DNA from: Actinoplanes sp. NBC_00393 | GTDB lineage: Bacteria > Actinomycetota > Actinomycetes > Mycobacteriales > Micromonosporaceae | DNA: 64,000 nt | NCBI RefSeq assembly: GCF_036053395.1 | Contig: NZ_CP107942.1 | Span: forward strand, 2,012,501 to 2,076,500 | Direction: 5' to 3' | In this document: positions 9,764 to 18,627 of the stretch, one piece after another | Numbering within the stretch: the stretch's first letter is position 1 | How the letters are laid out: each line of letters opens with the position of its first letter | Translations under genes and position numbers: made by a program | The notes under the pieces: generated by a model | What the model was told of the DNA's origin: nothing | The model's input: the letters and a program-made list of their open reading frames with translations, nothing else | Databases searched by the model: none

Positions 9764-10327
9764 GTGCCGAAGCGCATCGCAGCGATGGTCGCGGCCACCG
9801 TCGTCATGCTGGCAGCCGGCTGCGGCGGCGAGGACCCGGCAGCGTCCTGGGTGGCCCCGCCGCCGTCGCCGGCTGAGCCCGCGGCCCCGGACCGCCCCGA
9901 GCGAATCACGTCGGCCTGCGGCCTGCTCTCCGCGGCCACGGTGATCGACATGCTCGGCGGGAACGAGCAGACCAAGCTGTCCAGCAAGGAACTGCCGGCC
10001 GAGAAGAGCGAGAACGGCAACATCTGGCGGCACTGCGCGTACGGGCGGGACGGCAAGCAGCCGTTCGCCCTGTCGGTCGCGACGATGCCCGATCGCGCGG
10101 ACACCGTCGAGCAGACCCTGGACGCGGTGGCGAAGGCCGGCGAGCAACCCGAGCGGGTCGATGGCCTGGGCGCCGGCGCGCTGACCTATCTGGAAGGCGG
10201 TGGTCGCTCGGTGATGGCCGTGGTGCCGTACGAGAAGGAACTGCGGATCGTCCAGTTCACCGCTCCCGCGATGGTGCCCCAGGACAAGCTTGCCGACACT
10301 GTGCGCCAGGTGCTGACCAAGGTCTGA
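9764..10327 (+). CDS. Secreted lipoprotein, DUF3558-like
   Basis: A 187-residue protein with a clear lipoprotein signal: basic MPKR start, hydrophobic segment and lipobox LAAGC (Cys about residue 20), followed by a proline/alanine linker. The folded part has two conserved cysteines (SACGLL and WRHCAYG), a pattern seen in actinobacterial DUF3558-type lipoproteins. It would be exported and anchored on the outer face of the membrane. Function unknown. GTG start. It stands alone between the toxin module and a SARP regulator, and nothing in the sequence links it to either. Confidence 0.75.
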   Translation: MPKRIAAMVAATVVMLAAGCGGEDPAASWVAPPPSPAEPAAPDRPERITSACGLLSAATVIDMLGGNEQTKLSSKELPAEKSENGNIWRHCAYGRDGKQPFALSVATMPDRADTVEQTLDAVAKAGEQPERVDGLGAGALTYLEGGGRSVMAVVPYEKELRIVQFTAPAMVPQDKLADTVRQVLTKV

Positions 10328-10415
10328 ACAACGGCGTTCGGGGAGCGGTTTTTGTTACTCCTCGCGCCTCTGCGACGGGTTGATAATGCTCACTGCGCGA
10401 TTCTCCGGTTTCGTG

Positions 10416-10444
10416 TTGATCTCTCCCGCCCGGCTTCCTAACCT
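10416..10444 (+). promoter_or_regulatory. Promoter of the SARP gene
   Basis: A -35 TTGATC (10416-10421) and a -10 TAACCT (10439-10444) are separated by exactly 17 bp and lie upstream of a GGGGAGA ribosome-binding site and ATG 10469. This is the best-formed sigma70-type promoter I saw in the window. Confidence 0.65.
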
Positions 10445-10468
10445 GGGTGCCGATCAAGGGGGAGATAG

Positions 10469-11764
10469 ATGCCCATCGAGGTCCGTCTGCTCGGGCCGGT
10501 GGAGTTACGGGGAGAGGACGGCGCGGTGCATCCCGGGCCGGCCAAACAGCGCGCGGTGCTCGCCGCGCTCGCCCTGAAGGCCAACCGGCCGGTGGCGCTG
10601 AACCGGCTCACCGAACTGCTCTGGGCCGGGCAGCCGCCCGCGTCGGCGGTCGCGAACATCCGCAACCACGTCGCGGCGCTGCGCCGCACGCTCGGCACGC
10701 GGATCGTCTCGCGCGACGGCGCGTACCAGTTGACGCTGGCGCCGCACGAACTGGACGCGGCTGAGTTCCGACGGCTCGCCGAGAGCGGGCACACCGCGCT
10801 CTCGCTCGGCGAACCCGCCCGGGCCGAGGCGGACCTGGCGGCGGCGATGCTGCTGTGGCGTGGTCCCGCCGGGCAGGGGCTGCCGCGCGGAGCCGCCCTC
10901 GACGTGCTGCTCGCCGGGCTGGAAGCGGACCGGCTGCGCGTCCTGGAGGACCTCACCGAGGCCCGGCTGCGGCTCGGCTACGCCGGTGAGCTGGAGCCGG
11001 TGCTGCGCGACCATCTCGCCGCGCACCCGCTGCGGGAGCGGGCCTGGGCCCAGCTGATGCTGGCGCTGTACCGCTCCGGTGACCTGGGCGCCGCGCTCGC
11101 CGCCTACCGGCAGGCCCAGTCCACGCTGCACACCCAGCTCGGCATCGACCCGGGCAGCGAACTGGCGGACCTGCACGTGGCCATGCTGGAACGCGCGCCC
11201 CGGCTGGACCTGCCGGCCCGGCAACCGGCAGGCCGGCTCCGGGCCGCCGGCGTCGAGGTGCCCCGCGAGCTGCCGCCGGAGCCGGTGCTTCCGTCCGGGC
11301 ACGCCGAGGCGCTGGCTGCTGTGCTGGCCGCGGCACGTCCGGCGCCCGGCGCGCGGGTGCCGGCCGCGGTGGTGGTGCACGGCCCGGCCGGCAGCGGCAC
11401 GACCGCGCTGGTCGTGCGGGCCGGGCACCGGCTGGCGGGCGCCTTCCCGGACGGGCAGATCTTCGCCGAGGCCCGCGCCGGCCTCGCCGCGGCCGACCTG
11501 CTGGCCCGGGTGCTGCGGGCGGTCGGGGTGCCGGCCGCCGAGGTGCCGGAGCACGCCGACGAGCGGATCGGCCGCTACCGATCGCTGCTCGCCGCGCGCC
11601 GGGTCCTGATCGTCGTGGACGGGGCCGTCGCCGCCGACCAGATACGCCCGCTGATCCCGACGTCGCACCGCTCAGCGCTGCTGGTGACCAGCCGTGGGCC
11701 GCTGCCGATGCCGGAGGACGTGCCACACGTCGCGCTGCGTGCCCCGGACCGGGTCGACTACTGA
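10469..11764 (+). CDS. AfsR/SARP-family regulator, short, with degenerate P-loop
   Basis: A 431-residue transcriptional activator. Residues 1-95 form an OmpR-type winged helix (VRLLGPVEL; RNHVAALRRTLG), about 100-250 the bacterial transcriptional activation (BTAD) domain (ALYRSGDLGAALAAYRQ, LGIDPGSEL). After a linker, an NB-ARC-like segment begins, but its Walker A reads GPAGSGTT (305-312) with Thr where Lys is expected; a Walker B-like VLIVVD follows. The protein stops soon after, so the rest of an AfsR STAND module and its TPRs are absent. It may be a remnant or a SARP with a non-hydrolysing sensor. Good RBS (GGGGAGA). Its last 7 bp overlap the convergent threonine synthase gene. Confidence 0.85.
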   Translation: MPIEVRLLGPVELRGEDGAVHPGPAKQRAVLAALALKANRPVALNRLTELLWAGQPPASAVANIRNHVAALRRTLGTRIVSRDGAYQLTLAPHELDAAEFRRLAESGHTALSLGEPARAEADLAAAMLLWRGPAGQGLPRGAALDVLLAGLEADRLRVLEDLTEARLRLGYAGELEPVLRDHLAAHPLRERAWAQLMLALYRSGDLGAALAAYRQAQSTLHTQLGIDPGSELADLHVAMLERAPRLDLPARQPAGRLRAAGVEVPRELPPEPVLPSGHAEALAAVLAAARPAPGARVPAAVVVHGPAGSGTTALVVRAGHRLAGAFPDGQIFAEARAGLAAADLLARVLRAVGVPAAEVPEHADERIGRYRSLLAARRVLIVVDGAVAADQIRPLIPTSHRSALLVTSRGPLPMPEDVPHVALRAPDRVDY

Positions 11765-12966
11765 GCCAGGGGGATCGTGCCGTCGGCCGGCAGCGTCGGC
11801 ACGTCCACCGTGACCGTCTCCGGGTACTTCAGACCCGCGCCGGTGTTCAGAACGAGCACTTCGTCCGTACCGGAAAGGAAGTTGCTCTCGCGCAGTTGGC
11901 GCGCCGCCGCCAGGCAGGCGGCGCCCTCCGGGCAGATGAACGTGCCCTCCTGCGCGGCCACCCGGCGCTGCTCGGCGAGCAGCGCCGCATCGCTGACCGC
12001 GATCGCGGTGCCGCCGGTGGCACGCACGGCATCCAGGACCAGAAAATCACCGAGAGCCTTGGGTACGGTGATCCCGAACGCGACCGTCCAGGCGTCGGGC
12101 CACGGCATGCTCTCGTCACGGCCGGCGCGGAACGCCTCGACGATCGGCGCGCAGCCCTCGGCCTGCACCGCGATCAGCCGCGGCAGCCGGTCACTGATCC
12201 AGCCGAGCTCGCGCATCTCGAGCAGCGCCTTGTAGATGCCGATCAGGCCCACGCCGCCGCCGGTAGGGTAGAGGATCGCGTCCGGGACTCTGAAGCCGAG
12301 CTGTTCGACGATCTCGTAGCCCATCGTCTTCTTGCCCTCGATGCGGTACGGCTCCTTGAGCGTGGAGACGTCCTGGTAGCCGTCGCGTTCCCGGACAGCC
12401 GCGGTGACCAGCTTCCCGGCGTCGCCGATCAGGCCGTCCACCAGGTACAACTCGGCGCCCGCGGCGACGCACTCGGTGCGGGTGATGGCCGGGGCGCCGA
12501 CCGGCATGGCGATCAGGCTGCGCAGGCCGACGCGGGCCGCGTACGTCGCCCAGGCCGAACCCGCGTTGCCGTTGGTCGGCATGGCCACGCCGGTGACGCC
12601 CAGCTCGGCCGCGCGGGACACCCCGACCGCGGCGCCGCGCGCCTTGAACGAGCCGGTCGGGATGAGACCCTCGTCCTTCATGATCAGCCGCGGCAGACCG
12701 ATCTGCGCGCCGTAGCCCGGCAGCGGGATGATCGGCGTCATGCCCTCGCCGAGCGAGACGATGTTCGCCGGGTCGCGGACCGGCAGCACCTCGCGGTAGC
12801 GCCACAGCGTGTGCGGCCGGCTCGCCAGTCGTTCCCGGGTCAGCGTCCGCCCGGCCTGCTCGAGGTCGTAGCGGGCGAGCAGCGGAGCGCCGACCTCGCT
12901 CAGGCCCTGCACGACGTCGGCATCGTAGCGCTTACCGGTCCGCGAGCATTCCAGATGCGACAGCAC
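11758..12966 (-). CDS. thrC: Threonine synthase
   Basis: A 402-residue fold type II PLP enzyme that converts O-phosphohomoserine to threonine and phosphate, in the cytosol. The N-terminal LECSRTGKRY segment, SLGEGMTP, the PLP-lysine motif GSFKARG (Lys108), PTNGNAGSAW and the glycine-rich phosphate loop PTGGGVGLIG are all present and match actinobacterial threonine synthases in length. GTG start, 6 bp downstream of the SGNH hydrolase stop on the same strand, so the two are probably cotranscribed. The 3' end overlaps the SARP gene tail to tail. A paralogous threonine-synthase-like lyase cannot be fully excluded. Confidence 0.9.
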   Translation of the reverse strand: MLSHLECSRTGKRYDADVVQGLSEVGAPLLARYDLEQAGRTLTRERLASRPHTLWRYREVLPVRDPANIVSLGEGMTPIIPLPGYGAQIGLPRLIMKDEGLIPTGSFKARGAAVGVSRAAELGVTGVAMPTNGNAGSAWATYAARVGLRSLIAMPVGAPAITRTECVAAGAELYLVDGLIGDAGKLVTAAVRERDGYQDVSTLKEPYRIEGKKTMGYEIVEQLGFRVPDAILYPTGGGVGLIGIYKALLEMRELGWISDRLPRLIAVQAEGCAPIVEAFRAGRDESMPWPDAWTVAFGITVPKALGDFLVLDAVRATGGTAIAVSDAALLAEQRRVAAQEGTFICPEGAACLAAARQLRESNFLSGTDEVLVLNTGAGLKYPETVTVDVPTLPADGTIPLAQ

Positions 12967-12972
12967 AGTCGA

Positions 12973-13566
12973 TCAGCGTACGCGCGCCGCGGCGGCCGCC
13001 CGGACCGTTGGCGCGAGGGCCGCGGCGATCACCGCGTAGCCGGCGCTGGACGGGTGGAAGTGGTCGGCGCTGAACAGCCTGCGGTCGGCGGCGAACGCCG
13101 AGGCCGAACTGCCGCTGATGTCGGCGATCCGGGCCCCGGCCGCCTCGGCAGCACGGGTCTGCTCCTGGCGCAGGAGCCGGCTGCCGGCCTGGACGGCGAG
13201 GCGCATCTGCTGGGGCACCCAGGGGACGACGCTGAGATCCGGTGCGGGGGCGACGACGACTTCGGCGCCGGTGTCGCGCAGGGTCCGGACGGCGTCGCCG
13301 AGCAGTGTGGCGGCGCGCTGCGGGGGTACGAAGTGGGTCAGGTCGTTGGCGCCGATGATGATCAGCGCGACGTCCGGCTTTGCCGCGGCGGCCCGCTGCA
13401 CCTGGGTGGCCAGGCCGCGGCTGTCGGCGCCGGGGACGGCGAAGACCCGTACGTCGGTGGGGATGCCGAGGTCGGCGGCGAGACGCGCACCGATCGTGTC
13501 GGCCGGGCGGGAGGCGCCCTGCCCGTACGCGATGGAGTCGCCGAGGACGGCGAAGTTGAGGGTCAC
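12973..13566 (-). CDS. SGNH/GDSL-family hydrolase
   Basis: A compact esterase/lipase-type hydrolase of about 197 residues. Block I is FAVLGDSIAYGQG with the nucleophilic serine in GDS, block III is IIGANDLTHF with the Asn, and block V is ADHFHPSSAG with the catalytic Asp/His. No signal peptide, so it is probably cytosolic; substrate unknown. GTG 13566 has AAGG just upstream; an in-frame TTG at 13578 is the alternative start. It lies 6 bp upstream of thrC in the same direction. Confidence 0.85.
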   Translation of the reverse strand: MTLNFAVLGDSIAYGQGASRPADTIGARLAADLGIPTDVRVFAVPGADSRGLATQVQRAAAAKPDVALIIIGANDLTHFVPPQRAATLLGDAVRTLRDTGAEVVVAPAPDLSVVPWVPQQMRLAVQAGSRLLRQEQTRAAEAAGARIADISGSSASAFAADRRLFSADHFHPSSAGYAVIAAALAPTVRAAAAARVR

Positions 13567-13622
13567 GACCTTGAGCAACGCGCTCAGTGCGGCTTTCGTT
13601 CCGATAGAAGACGGAAGGTGAA

Positions 13623-14102
13623 GTGGGCAACAGCGTTACCGCGACCAATCTCGGCGCCTGGCTGATCAAGGGCAACGCCGACCACACCGACCTGCGCGGC
13701 CGGTTCGCGCGGGAACCGCAGGTCGAGCGGTGGTGCGTGCAGCGCAGCTACCGGCTGGACCTGATGACCGCGGGTCAGCCGGTGCTGTTCTGGGGCAGTG
13801 GGAGCCGCAGCCGGCACGTCGCCTACGGGATCTGGGGCCTGGGGACGCTGACCGGGCCGGCGCGCCCGGAGGCGGACGGTCATGGCTGGTGGGTGCCGCT
13901 GGATCTGACGATCTGGCCGCCCTCGCGGTGGATCGGCCGGGACCTGCTGCGCGCCGAGTTCACGGATCTCGAGGTGTTGCGGCAGCCGCAGGCGGCGAAC
14001 CCGTCGTTCGTGACCCGGGAGCAGTTCGCGCGGATCCTGGAATTCTCCGCCACGCCAAAACCTAGCGCCCTCGGTTTTCGCGATGCATGCTGGCACCGAT
14101 GA
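13623..14102 (+). CDS. EVE/PUA-like domain protein
   Basis: A 159-residue protein that reads like an EVE domain (PUA-related fold): an N-terminal AWLIKGNADHTDL, a WCVQRSYRLDLMTAGQPVLFW strand pair and a YGIWGLGTLTG strand, the order seen when EVE proteins build a pocket for modified bases. That function is known only for characterised family members and is inferred here. GTG start with GGAAGG immediately upstream, 57 bp from the divergent SGNH gene. Its end overlaps the following rhamnosidase ORF by 16 bp if that gene starts at 14087. Confidence 0.6.
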   Translation: MGNSVTATNLGAWLIKGNADHTDLRGRFAREPQVERWCVQRSYRLDLMTAGQPVLFWGSGSRSRHVAYGIWGLGTLTGPARPEADGHGWWVPLDLTIWPPSRWIGRDLLRAEFTDLEVLRQPQAANPSFVTREQFARILEFSATPKPSALGFRDACWHR

Positions 14103-16654
14103 ACACCGTCTGTACCGGCCTGCGCGCCGAATACGCCCGCCCCGGCGAGTCGCCGCTGATCGAAAGCGGACGGCCGCGGCTGTCCTGGCTCCTGCCCGCC
14201 GGGACCGCCCGGCAGGAGGCCTACCAGTGGTCGTCCGGCGACTGGGTCTCGCCGTGGATCGAGTCGGCGGACAGCGTGCTGGTGCCGTGGACCGGCCCGG
14301 AGCCTTCGCCGGGCCGGCGGGCCAGTTGGCGGGTCCGGGTCCGCACCGATCTCGGGGTCAGCGACTGGTCGGCGCCGGCGAGCTGGGAACGCGCGCTGCC
14401 GCCCGGTCAGTGGCAGGCCGAGTGGATCCGGCCGCACGAACCCGTGATCGCCGAGCCCGGCAATCGGCCCGCATACCTGTTACGGACCGTGTTCACCCTG
14501 ACGGCGCCGGGGCGGCACGCGCGGTTGCGGTTCACGGCGCACGGCATCGTCGAGGCGTTCTGCAACGGGGTCCGGGTCGGCGATGAGGAGCTGACGCCCG
14601 GGTTCACGGCCTATCGTTCCCGGCTGCAGGTCTGCGACCAGGACGTCACTGACCTGTTGCGGGAGGGGCGCAACGTGCTGACGGCGGTGCTGTCGGACGG
14701 CTGGTTCCGGGGGCGGCACGGCTTTCTGCGTACCGCCGACGGTTTTGGCGACCGCACCGCGCTGCTCGCGGAACTCACGGTGAGCCACGCGGACGGATCG
14801 CGGACCGTGATCGGCACCGGAGGTGCCTGGGAATCGCGGCCGGCCTGGTTCACCGCCGACCTGATGGACGGCCAGCGCGAGGACCGGCGTGCGGCGCACG
14901 CCTGGCATTCGGTCCATCCGGAGCCGGGGGAGGGGTACGCCCAGCTGACCGTTCCGATCGCCCCGCCGGTGCGCCGGATCCGCGAAATCGTCCCGGTCTC
15001 GGTGGCCCGGCTGGCGAGTGGATCGCACGTCGCGGACCTGGGCGAGAACATCAACGGCTGGATCCGGCTGACCAATATCGGTCCTGTCGACACCTCCCTG
15101 ACGCTCACGCACGGGGAGATCCTGGACGCCGGCGGGTCGGTGACCACCGATCATCTGCGGGCGCCGGACTTCGTCAACGGCGGGTTCCGCCCGGCCGGAC
15201 AGGTCGACAGCGTCATCTCCGCGGGCCGCGCCGGCGACGTCTTCGAGCCGCGGCACACCACGCACGGCTTCCGGTACGTGCAGATCGACGGCCATCCCGG
15301 CCCGCTCGGCCCGGACGACCTGCGCGGCGTCGTGGTGCACACCGACCTGGCCCGGACCGGCACTTTCGCGTGCTCGGACGCGCGGGTCAACCGGCTGCAC
15401 GAGAACGCCGTGCGCAGCTTCCTCGGCAACGCCTGCGACATCCCGACCGACTGCCCGCAGCGGGAACGGTCCGGATTCTCCGGCGACTGGCAGATCTTCC
15501 AGCCGTCCGCGGCGTTCACCCATGATGTCGCCGGGTTCAGCGCCAAATGGCTGCGTGACCTGGCCGCCGACCAGTGGGCGGACGGCACGATCACGAACGT
15601 GTCGCCCGATCCCGGCGGTCCGTCGCCGCTGCGGGCCACCAACGGGTCGGCCGGCTGGGGCGACGCCATCGTCCTGGTGCCGTGGCAGCTGTGGCAGGCG
15701 TACGGTGATCGCGGTGTCCTGGCCGAGCACTACCCGGCCATGCGCGCCTGGGTGGACCGGTGCGCCCTGCTGGCCGCCACGCAGCGCCATCCGTCCCGGC
15801 CGGCTCTCGTCCGCCCGCATGACCGGTTCCTGCTGGACACCGGCTTCCACTTCGGCGAATGGCTCGAACCGGGCGTCGAACCGCACCTGGACCCGCACGC
15901 CGACCACGGCATCGTCGCCACGGCCTACCTGCATCAGTCCGCGCGGCTGCTCGCCTCGATCGCCGAGCTGCTGGGACACGCTGACGACGCCCGGTCATAT
16001 GGTGCGCTCGCTGCCGGCACCCTCTCCGCCTGGCAGACCGAATACCTGCTGCCCGACGGGCGGCTGACCCGGCCCAGCCAGGCCAACTACGTGCGCGCCC
16101 TGGCCTTCGGCCTGGTCCCCTCGGCATTGCGCCCGGCGGTGGCCGGCCATCTCGTCGCGCTGATCGAAGCGGCCGACTTCCACCTGGGCACCGGCTTCCT
16201 GACCACCGGTCTGCTGCTGCCGACCCTGGCCGATAACGGGCACGCCTCGGTCGCGCACCGGCTGCTGATGTCCACCGGCGTCCCGTCCTGGCTCGAGATG
16301 GTCGACCGCGGCGCCACCACGGTGTGGGAACGCTGGGACGGCGTCGGCGCTGACGGCACCGCCCAGATGTCGCTGAACCACTACAGCAAGGGGGCGGTCA
16401 TCGAGTTCCTGCACACGCACGTGGCCGGCCTGCGCATCCTGTCACCCGGCTACCGCCGGTTCCTGATCTCGCCGGTGCCGCTCTTCGACTGGGCGCAGGC
16501 TGTGCACCAGACCCCGTACGGAACCGCCGCCGTCTCCTGGCGTCGCACGCCCACCCACCTCACCGTCGAGGCCCAGGTCCCACCGGGCACGACCGCCGTC
16601 CTGCGCGACGAGACCCTCCCGCCGGGAGTCCACCACCGCACCTACGCCCTCTGA
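14087..16654 (+). CDS. Alpha-L-rhamnosidase (GH78-like)
   Basis: An 855-residue glycoside hydrolase. The N-terminal Ig-like domain (LRAEYARPGESPLIESGRPRLSW in part), the rhamnosidase carbohydrate-binding region (RLRFTAHGIVEAFCNGVRVGDEELTPG) and the (alpha/alpha)6 barrel with TDCPQRERSGFSGDWQ, the usual acidic catalytic region, all fit family GH78. A C-terminal beta domain ends the protein. It would remove terminal alpha-L-rhamnose from plant glycosides or polysaccharides. No signal peptide is visible, suggesting a cytosolic enzyme. Start is uncertain: ATG 14087 or ATG 14099 (MNTVCTGLR), neither with a strong RBS. Followed by palindromic repeats that may also act as its terminator. Confidence 0.88.
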   Translation: MLAPMNTVCTGLRAEYARPGESPLIESGRPRLSWLLPAGTARQEAYQWSSGDWVSPWIESADSVLVPWTGPEPSPGRRASWRVRVRTDLGVSDWSAPASWERALPPGQWQAEWIRPHEPVIAEPGNRPAYLLRTVFTLTAPGRHARLRFTAHGIVEAFCNGVRVGDEELTPGFTAYRSRLQVCDQDVTDLLREGRNVLTAVLSDGWFRGRHGFLRTADGFGDRTALLAELTVSHADGSRTVIGTGGAWESRPAWFTADLMDGQREDRRAAHAWHSVHPEPGEGYAQLTVPIAPPVRRIREIVPVSVARLASGSHVADLGENINGWIRLTNIGPVDTSLTLTHGEILDAGGSVTTDHLRAPDFVNGGFRPAGQVDSVISAGRAGDVFEPRHTTHGFRYVQIDGHPGPLGPDDLRGVVVHTDLARTGTFACSDARVNRLHENAVRSFLGNACDIPTDCPQRERSGFSGDWQIFQPSAAFTHDVAGFSAKWLRDLAADQWADGTITNVSPDPGGPSPLRATNGSAGWGDAIVLVPWQLWQAYGDRGVLAEHYPAMRAWVDRCALLAATQRHPSRPALVRPHDRFLLDTGFHFGEWLEPGVEPHLDPHADHGIVATAYLHQSARLLASIAELLGHADDARSYGALAAGTLSAWQTEYLLPDGRLTRPSQANYVRALAFGLVPSALRPAVAGHLVALIEAADFHLGTGFLTTGLLLPTLADNGHASVAHRLLMSTGVPSWLEMVDRGATTVWERWDGVGADGTAQMSLNHYSKGAVIEFLHTHVAGLRILSPGYRRFLISPVPLFDWAQAVHQTPYGTAAVSWRRTPTHLTVEAQVPPGTTAVLRDETLPPGVHHRTYAL

Positions 16655-16662
16655 CCACCGCA

Positions 16663-16820
16663 GCGACGCTCGCGGTCAGCCGGTGGTTCCGGCTGACACC
16701 CAGTGCTGCTTCTGGGCGTTGGAAGCGACGCTCGCGGTCAGCTGGTTTGCCCGGCTGACAGCCAGAGCTGTCTTCGGGCGCTTGAGGGAGCGCTGGTGGT
16801 CAGCCGGATGGGCTCGGCTA
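16663..16820 (+). repeat. 62-bp direct repeat carrying three palindromes, upstream of TetR gene
   Basis: A unit beginning GCGACGCTCGCGGTCAGC occurs at 16663 and 16725 (period 62), with a degenerate third copy from about 16788. Each unit contains an inverted repeat: GTCAGCCGG-N5-CCGGCTGAC (16675-16697, perfect), GTCAGCTGG-N5-CCGGCTGAC (16737-16759, one mismatch), and a decayed third one at 16799-16821 adjoining the TetR -10 box. Confidence 0.85.
16675..16697. promoter_or_regulatory. Perfect palindrome, candidate TetR operator or rhamnosidase terminator
   Basis: 9-bp arms GTCAGCCGG and CCGGCTGAC around TGGTT. It is 20 bp past the rhamnosidase stop, so it could form an RNA hairpin. Recurrence of the same palindrome at 16737-16759 and, degenerate, next to the TetR start favours a repeated protein-binding site. 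Confidence 0.5.
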
Positions 16821-16824
16821 GCGT
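16819..16824 (+). promoter_or_regulatory. -10 box for leaderless TetR transcript
   Basis: TAGCGT ends 7 nt before ATG 16832 and no RBS is visible. It overlaps the third, degenerate palindrome, so a repressor bound there would block its own promoter. Confidence 0.45.
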
Positions 16825-16831
16825 GACCGGC

Positions 16832-17470
16832 ATGGCTCGGCGTGCTGAGGGTGGCTATCGGGTGGGGATCGCGCGCCGGGAGGCGATCCTGGAGACCGCT
16901 ACTCGCTATTTCGCGGTCAAAGGCGGCTACCACGACACCTCGATGGCCCGGATCGCTGCCGAGGTGGGGATCACCGAGGGTGGGCTGCTGCACCACTTCC
17001 CCTCGAAGAAGCACCTGCTGCTCGCTGTCGTCGAGCGACGGATTCTTGCCGCCGGGCAGTGGGTGGGGGAGGCCGCCGCGGGCGCATCCGGGCGGGACGT
17101 GCTGCGCAGCCTGGTCGGGGCCACCGAGCGGCAGCTGGCCGAGCCGGGGCTCATCGAGCTGTTCGTCATCGTGTCGGCCGAGGCCGCGGACACCTCCAGC
17201 CCGGCGCATGGGCTGTTCGCCGAGCGCTACCGGAATGCGGTGGGTGAGCTTGCCGGGCTGTTGCAGCGGGCGGTGGACAGCGGCGAGTTCCGGGCGGATC
17301 TGGACTGCGCGGCGATCGCCCGGGACTGCATCGCGGTCAGCGACGGGCTGCAGCTGCAGTGGGTGCTCAGCGGCGGCACGCTGGACCTGGTCGGTGGGGT
17401 TCGCGCCCACCTGGACCGCCTCGCCCGCACCGTCACCACCGACGGCGGCGGGCTCAGCCCCAGTAGTTGA
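16832..17470 (+). CDS. TetR/AcrR-family transcriptional regulator
   Basis: A 212-residue repressor-type protein. The N-terminal helix-turn-helix is standard (ILETATRYFAVKGGY, ARIAAEVGITEGGLLHHFPSKKHLL), followed by an all-helical ligand domain. The frame is open upstream to 16703, but that part would be translated from palindromic repeat DNA, so ATG 16832 (MARRAEGG) is chosen. The closest potential targets are its own gene, through the upstream palindromes, and the CDF exporter 134 bp downstream on the same strand. The inducer is unknown. Confidence 0.85.
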   Translation: MARRAEGGYRVGIARREAILETATRYFAVKGGYHDTSMARIAAEVGITEGGLLHHFPSKKHLLLAVVERRILAAGQWVGEAAAGASGRDVLRSLVGATERQLAEPGLIELFVIVSAEAADTSSPAHGLFAERYRNAVGELAGLLQRAVDSGEFRADLDCAAIARDCIAVSDGLQLQWVLSGGTLDLVGGVRAHLDRLARTVTTDGGGLSPSS

Positions 17471-17604
17471 AGAGGGCTTCGCCCAGGCCCGTCGCGGTGC
17501 CGCCACGGGCGTGTTCTTGCAGGTCAGTGGCATCTGCAACGTTGTCGCATACGTGCGTGCGCACATATCGTGGGCCTCGACGGGCAGGTACGAGGAAGGC
17601 AGTC

Positions 17605-18627
17605 ATGGGCACACACGGGCACCACCATGATCGCGACCACCGATGGCCGCACTCGCACGACAGCGCCGACAAGGTCGACGACGCCCTCGAATCCTCGCGG
17701 ATCGGCATGCGCGCCCTGTGGATCTCGCTGGCCGGGCTCGGTGCCACCGCCGTCCTGCAAGCGGTGATCGTCGCCTTCTCCGGCTCGGTGGCGCTGCTCG
17801 GCGACACCCTGCACAACGTGGCCGACGCGCTGACCGCGGTTCCGCTGGGCATCGCGTTCTGGCTGGGCCGGCGGGCGGCGACCCGCGCTTACACGTACGG
17901 GTTCGGCCGCGCCGAGGACCTGGCCGGCATCGTGATCGTCCTGGTCATCGCCGCCTCGGCCGCCGCGTCCGCGTGGTTCGCGATCGACCGGCTGCTCGAC
18001 CCGCGGACCATGACGCATCTGCCCTGGGTCGCCGCGGCGGGGCTGATCGGGTTCGCCGGGAACGAGATCGTCGCCCGTTACCGCATCGCTGTGGGCCGGC
18101 GCATCGGCTCGGCCGCGCTGGTCGCCGATGGGCTGCATGCGCGTACCGATGGATTCACCTCGCTCGCGGTGGTGCTCGCCGCCGCCGGCGCGTGGGCCGG
18201 CTGGTCCTGGGCCGACCCGGTGATCGGCCTGGCCATCACCGCGGCCATCGCCATGGTGCTCAAGGACGCCGCCCGCGAGGTGTACCGGCGGTTGATGGAC
18301 CGGGTCGACCCGCACCTGGTCGACCACGCCGAGGAGGAGCTGCGCGCGGTGCCGGGCGTCCGTGACGTGGCCGGCCTGCGGCTGCGCTGGATCGGCCACC
18401 ACCTGCACGCGGAGGCCGCCATCGTGGTCGACGCGGGGCTGACGCTGATCGCCGCCCACGAGATCGCCGCCGACGTCGAGCATCAGCTCACCCACCACGT
18501 GCCCCGGCTGACCACGGCGACCGTGCACGTCGACCCGGACAGCCACCCGGGCGACGGCCACCACCGCGACCTCTCCCACGAACGCCGCGACCGGCTTGCG
18601 GTCGCCGGGGCCACCCCGCAGCCGTGA
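17605..18627 (+). CDS. Cation diffusion facilitator (CDF) heavy-metal exporter
   Basis: A 340-residue inner-membrane proton/metal antiporter. The His-rich start (MGTHGHHHDRDH) is typical of metal sensing or delivery. Six membrane segments follow, with the two paired metal-site motifs HNVAD in helix 2 and HARTD in helix 5 (the H-x3-D arrangement of Zn-transporting members), and a C-terminal cytosolic ferredoxin-like domain (HAEEELRAVPGVRDV). ATG 17605 has GAGGAAGG just upstream; the ORF extends further up without support. The upstream gap holds an 8-bp palindrome GTGCGCAC that might bind a regulator. The last codons lie in a local tandem repeat. Confidence 0.92.
   Translation: MGTHGHHHDRDHRWPHSHDSADKVDDALESSRIGMRALWISLAGLGATAVLQAVIVAFSGSVALLGDTLHNVADALTAVPLGIAFWLGRRAATRAYTYGFGRAEDLAGIVIVLVIAASAAASAWFAIDRLLDPRTMTHLPWVAAAGLIGFAGNEIVARYRIAVGRRIGSAALVADGLHARTDGFTSLAVVLAAAGAWAGWSWADPVIGLAITAAIAMVLKDAAREVYRRLMDRVDPHLVDHAEEELRAVPGVRDVAGLRLRWIGHHLHAEAAIVVDAGLTLIAAHEIAADVEHQLTHHVPRLTTATVHVDPDSHPGDGHHRDLSHERRDRLAVAGATPQP

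Noticed and set aside
16703..16831. Longer N-terminus for the TetR protein
   Set aside because: The extension would be translated from the palindromic 62-bp repeat and is absent from normal TetR proteins.
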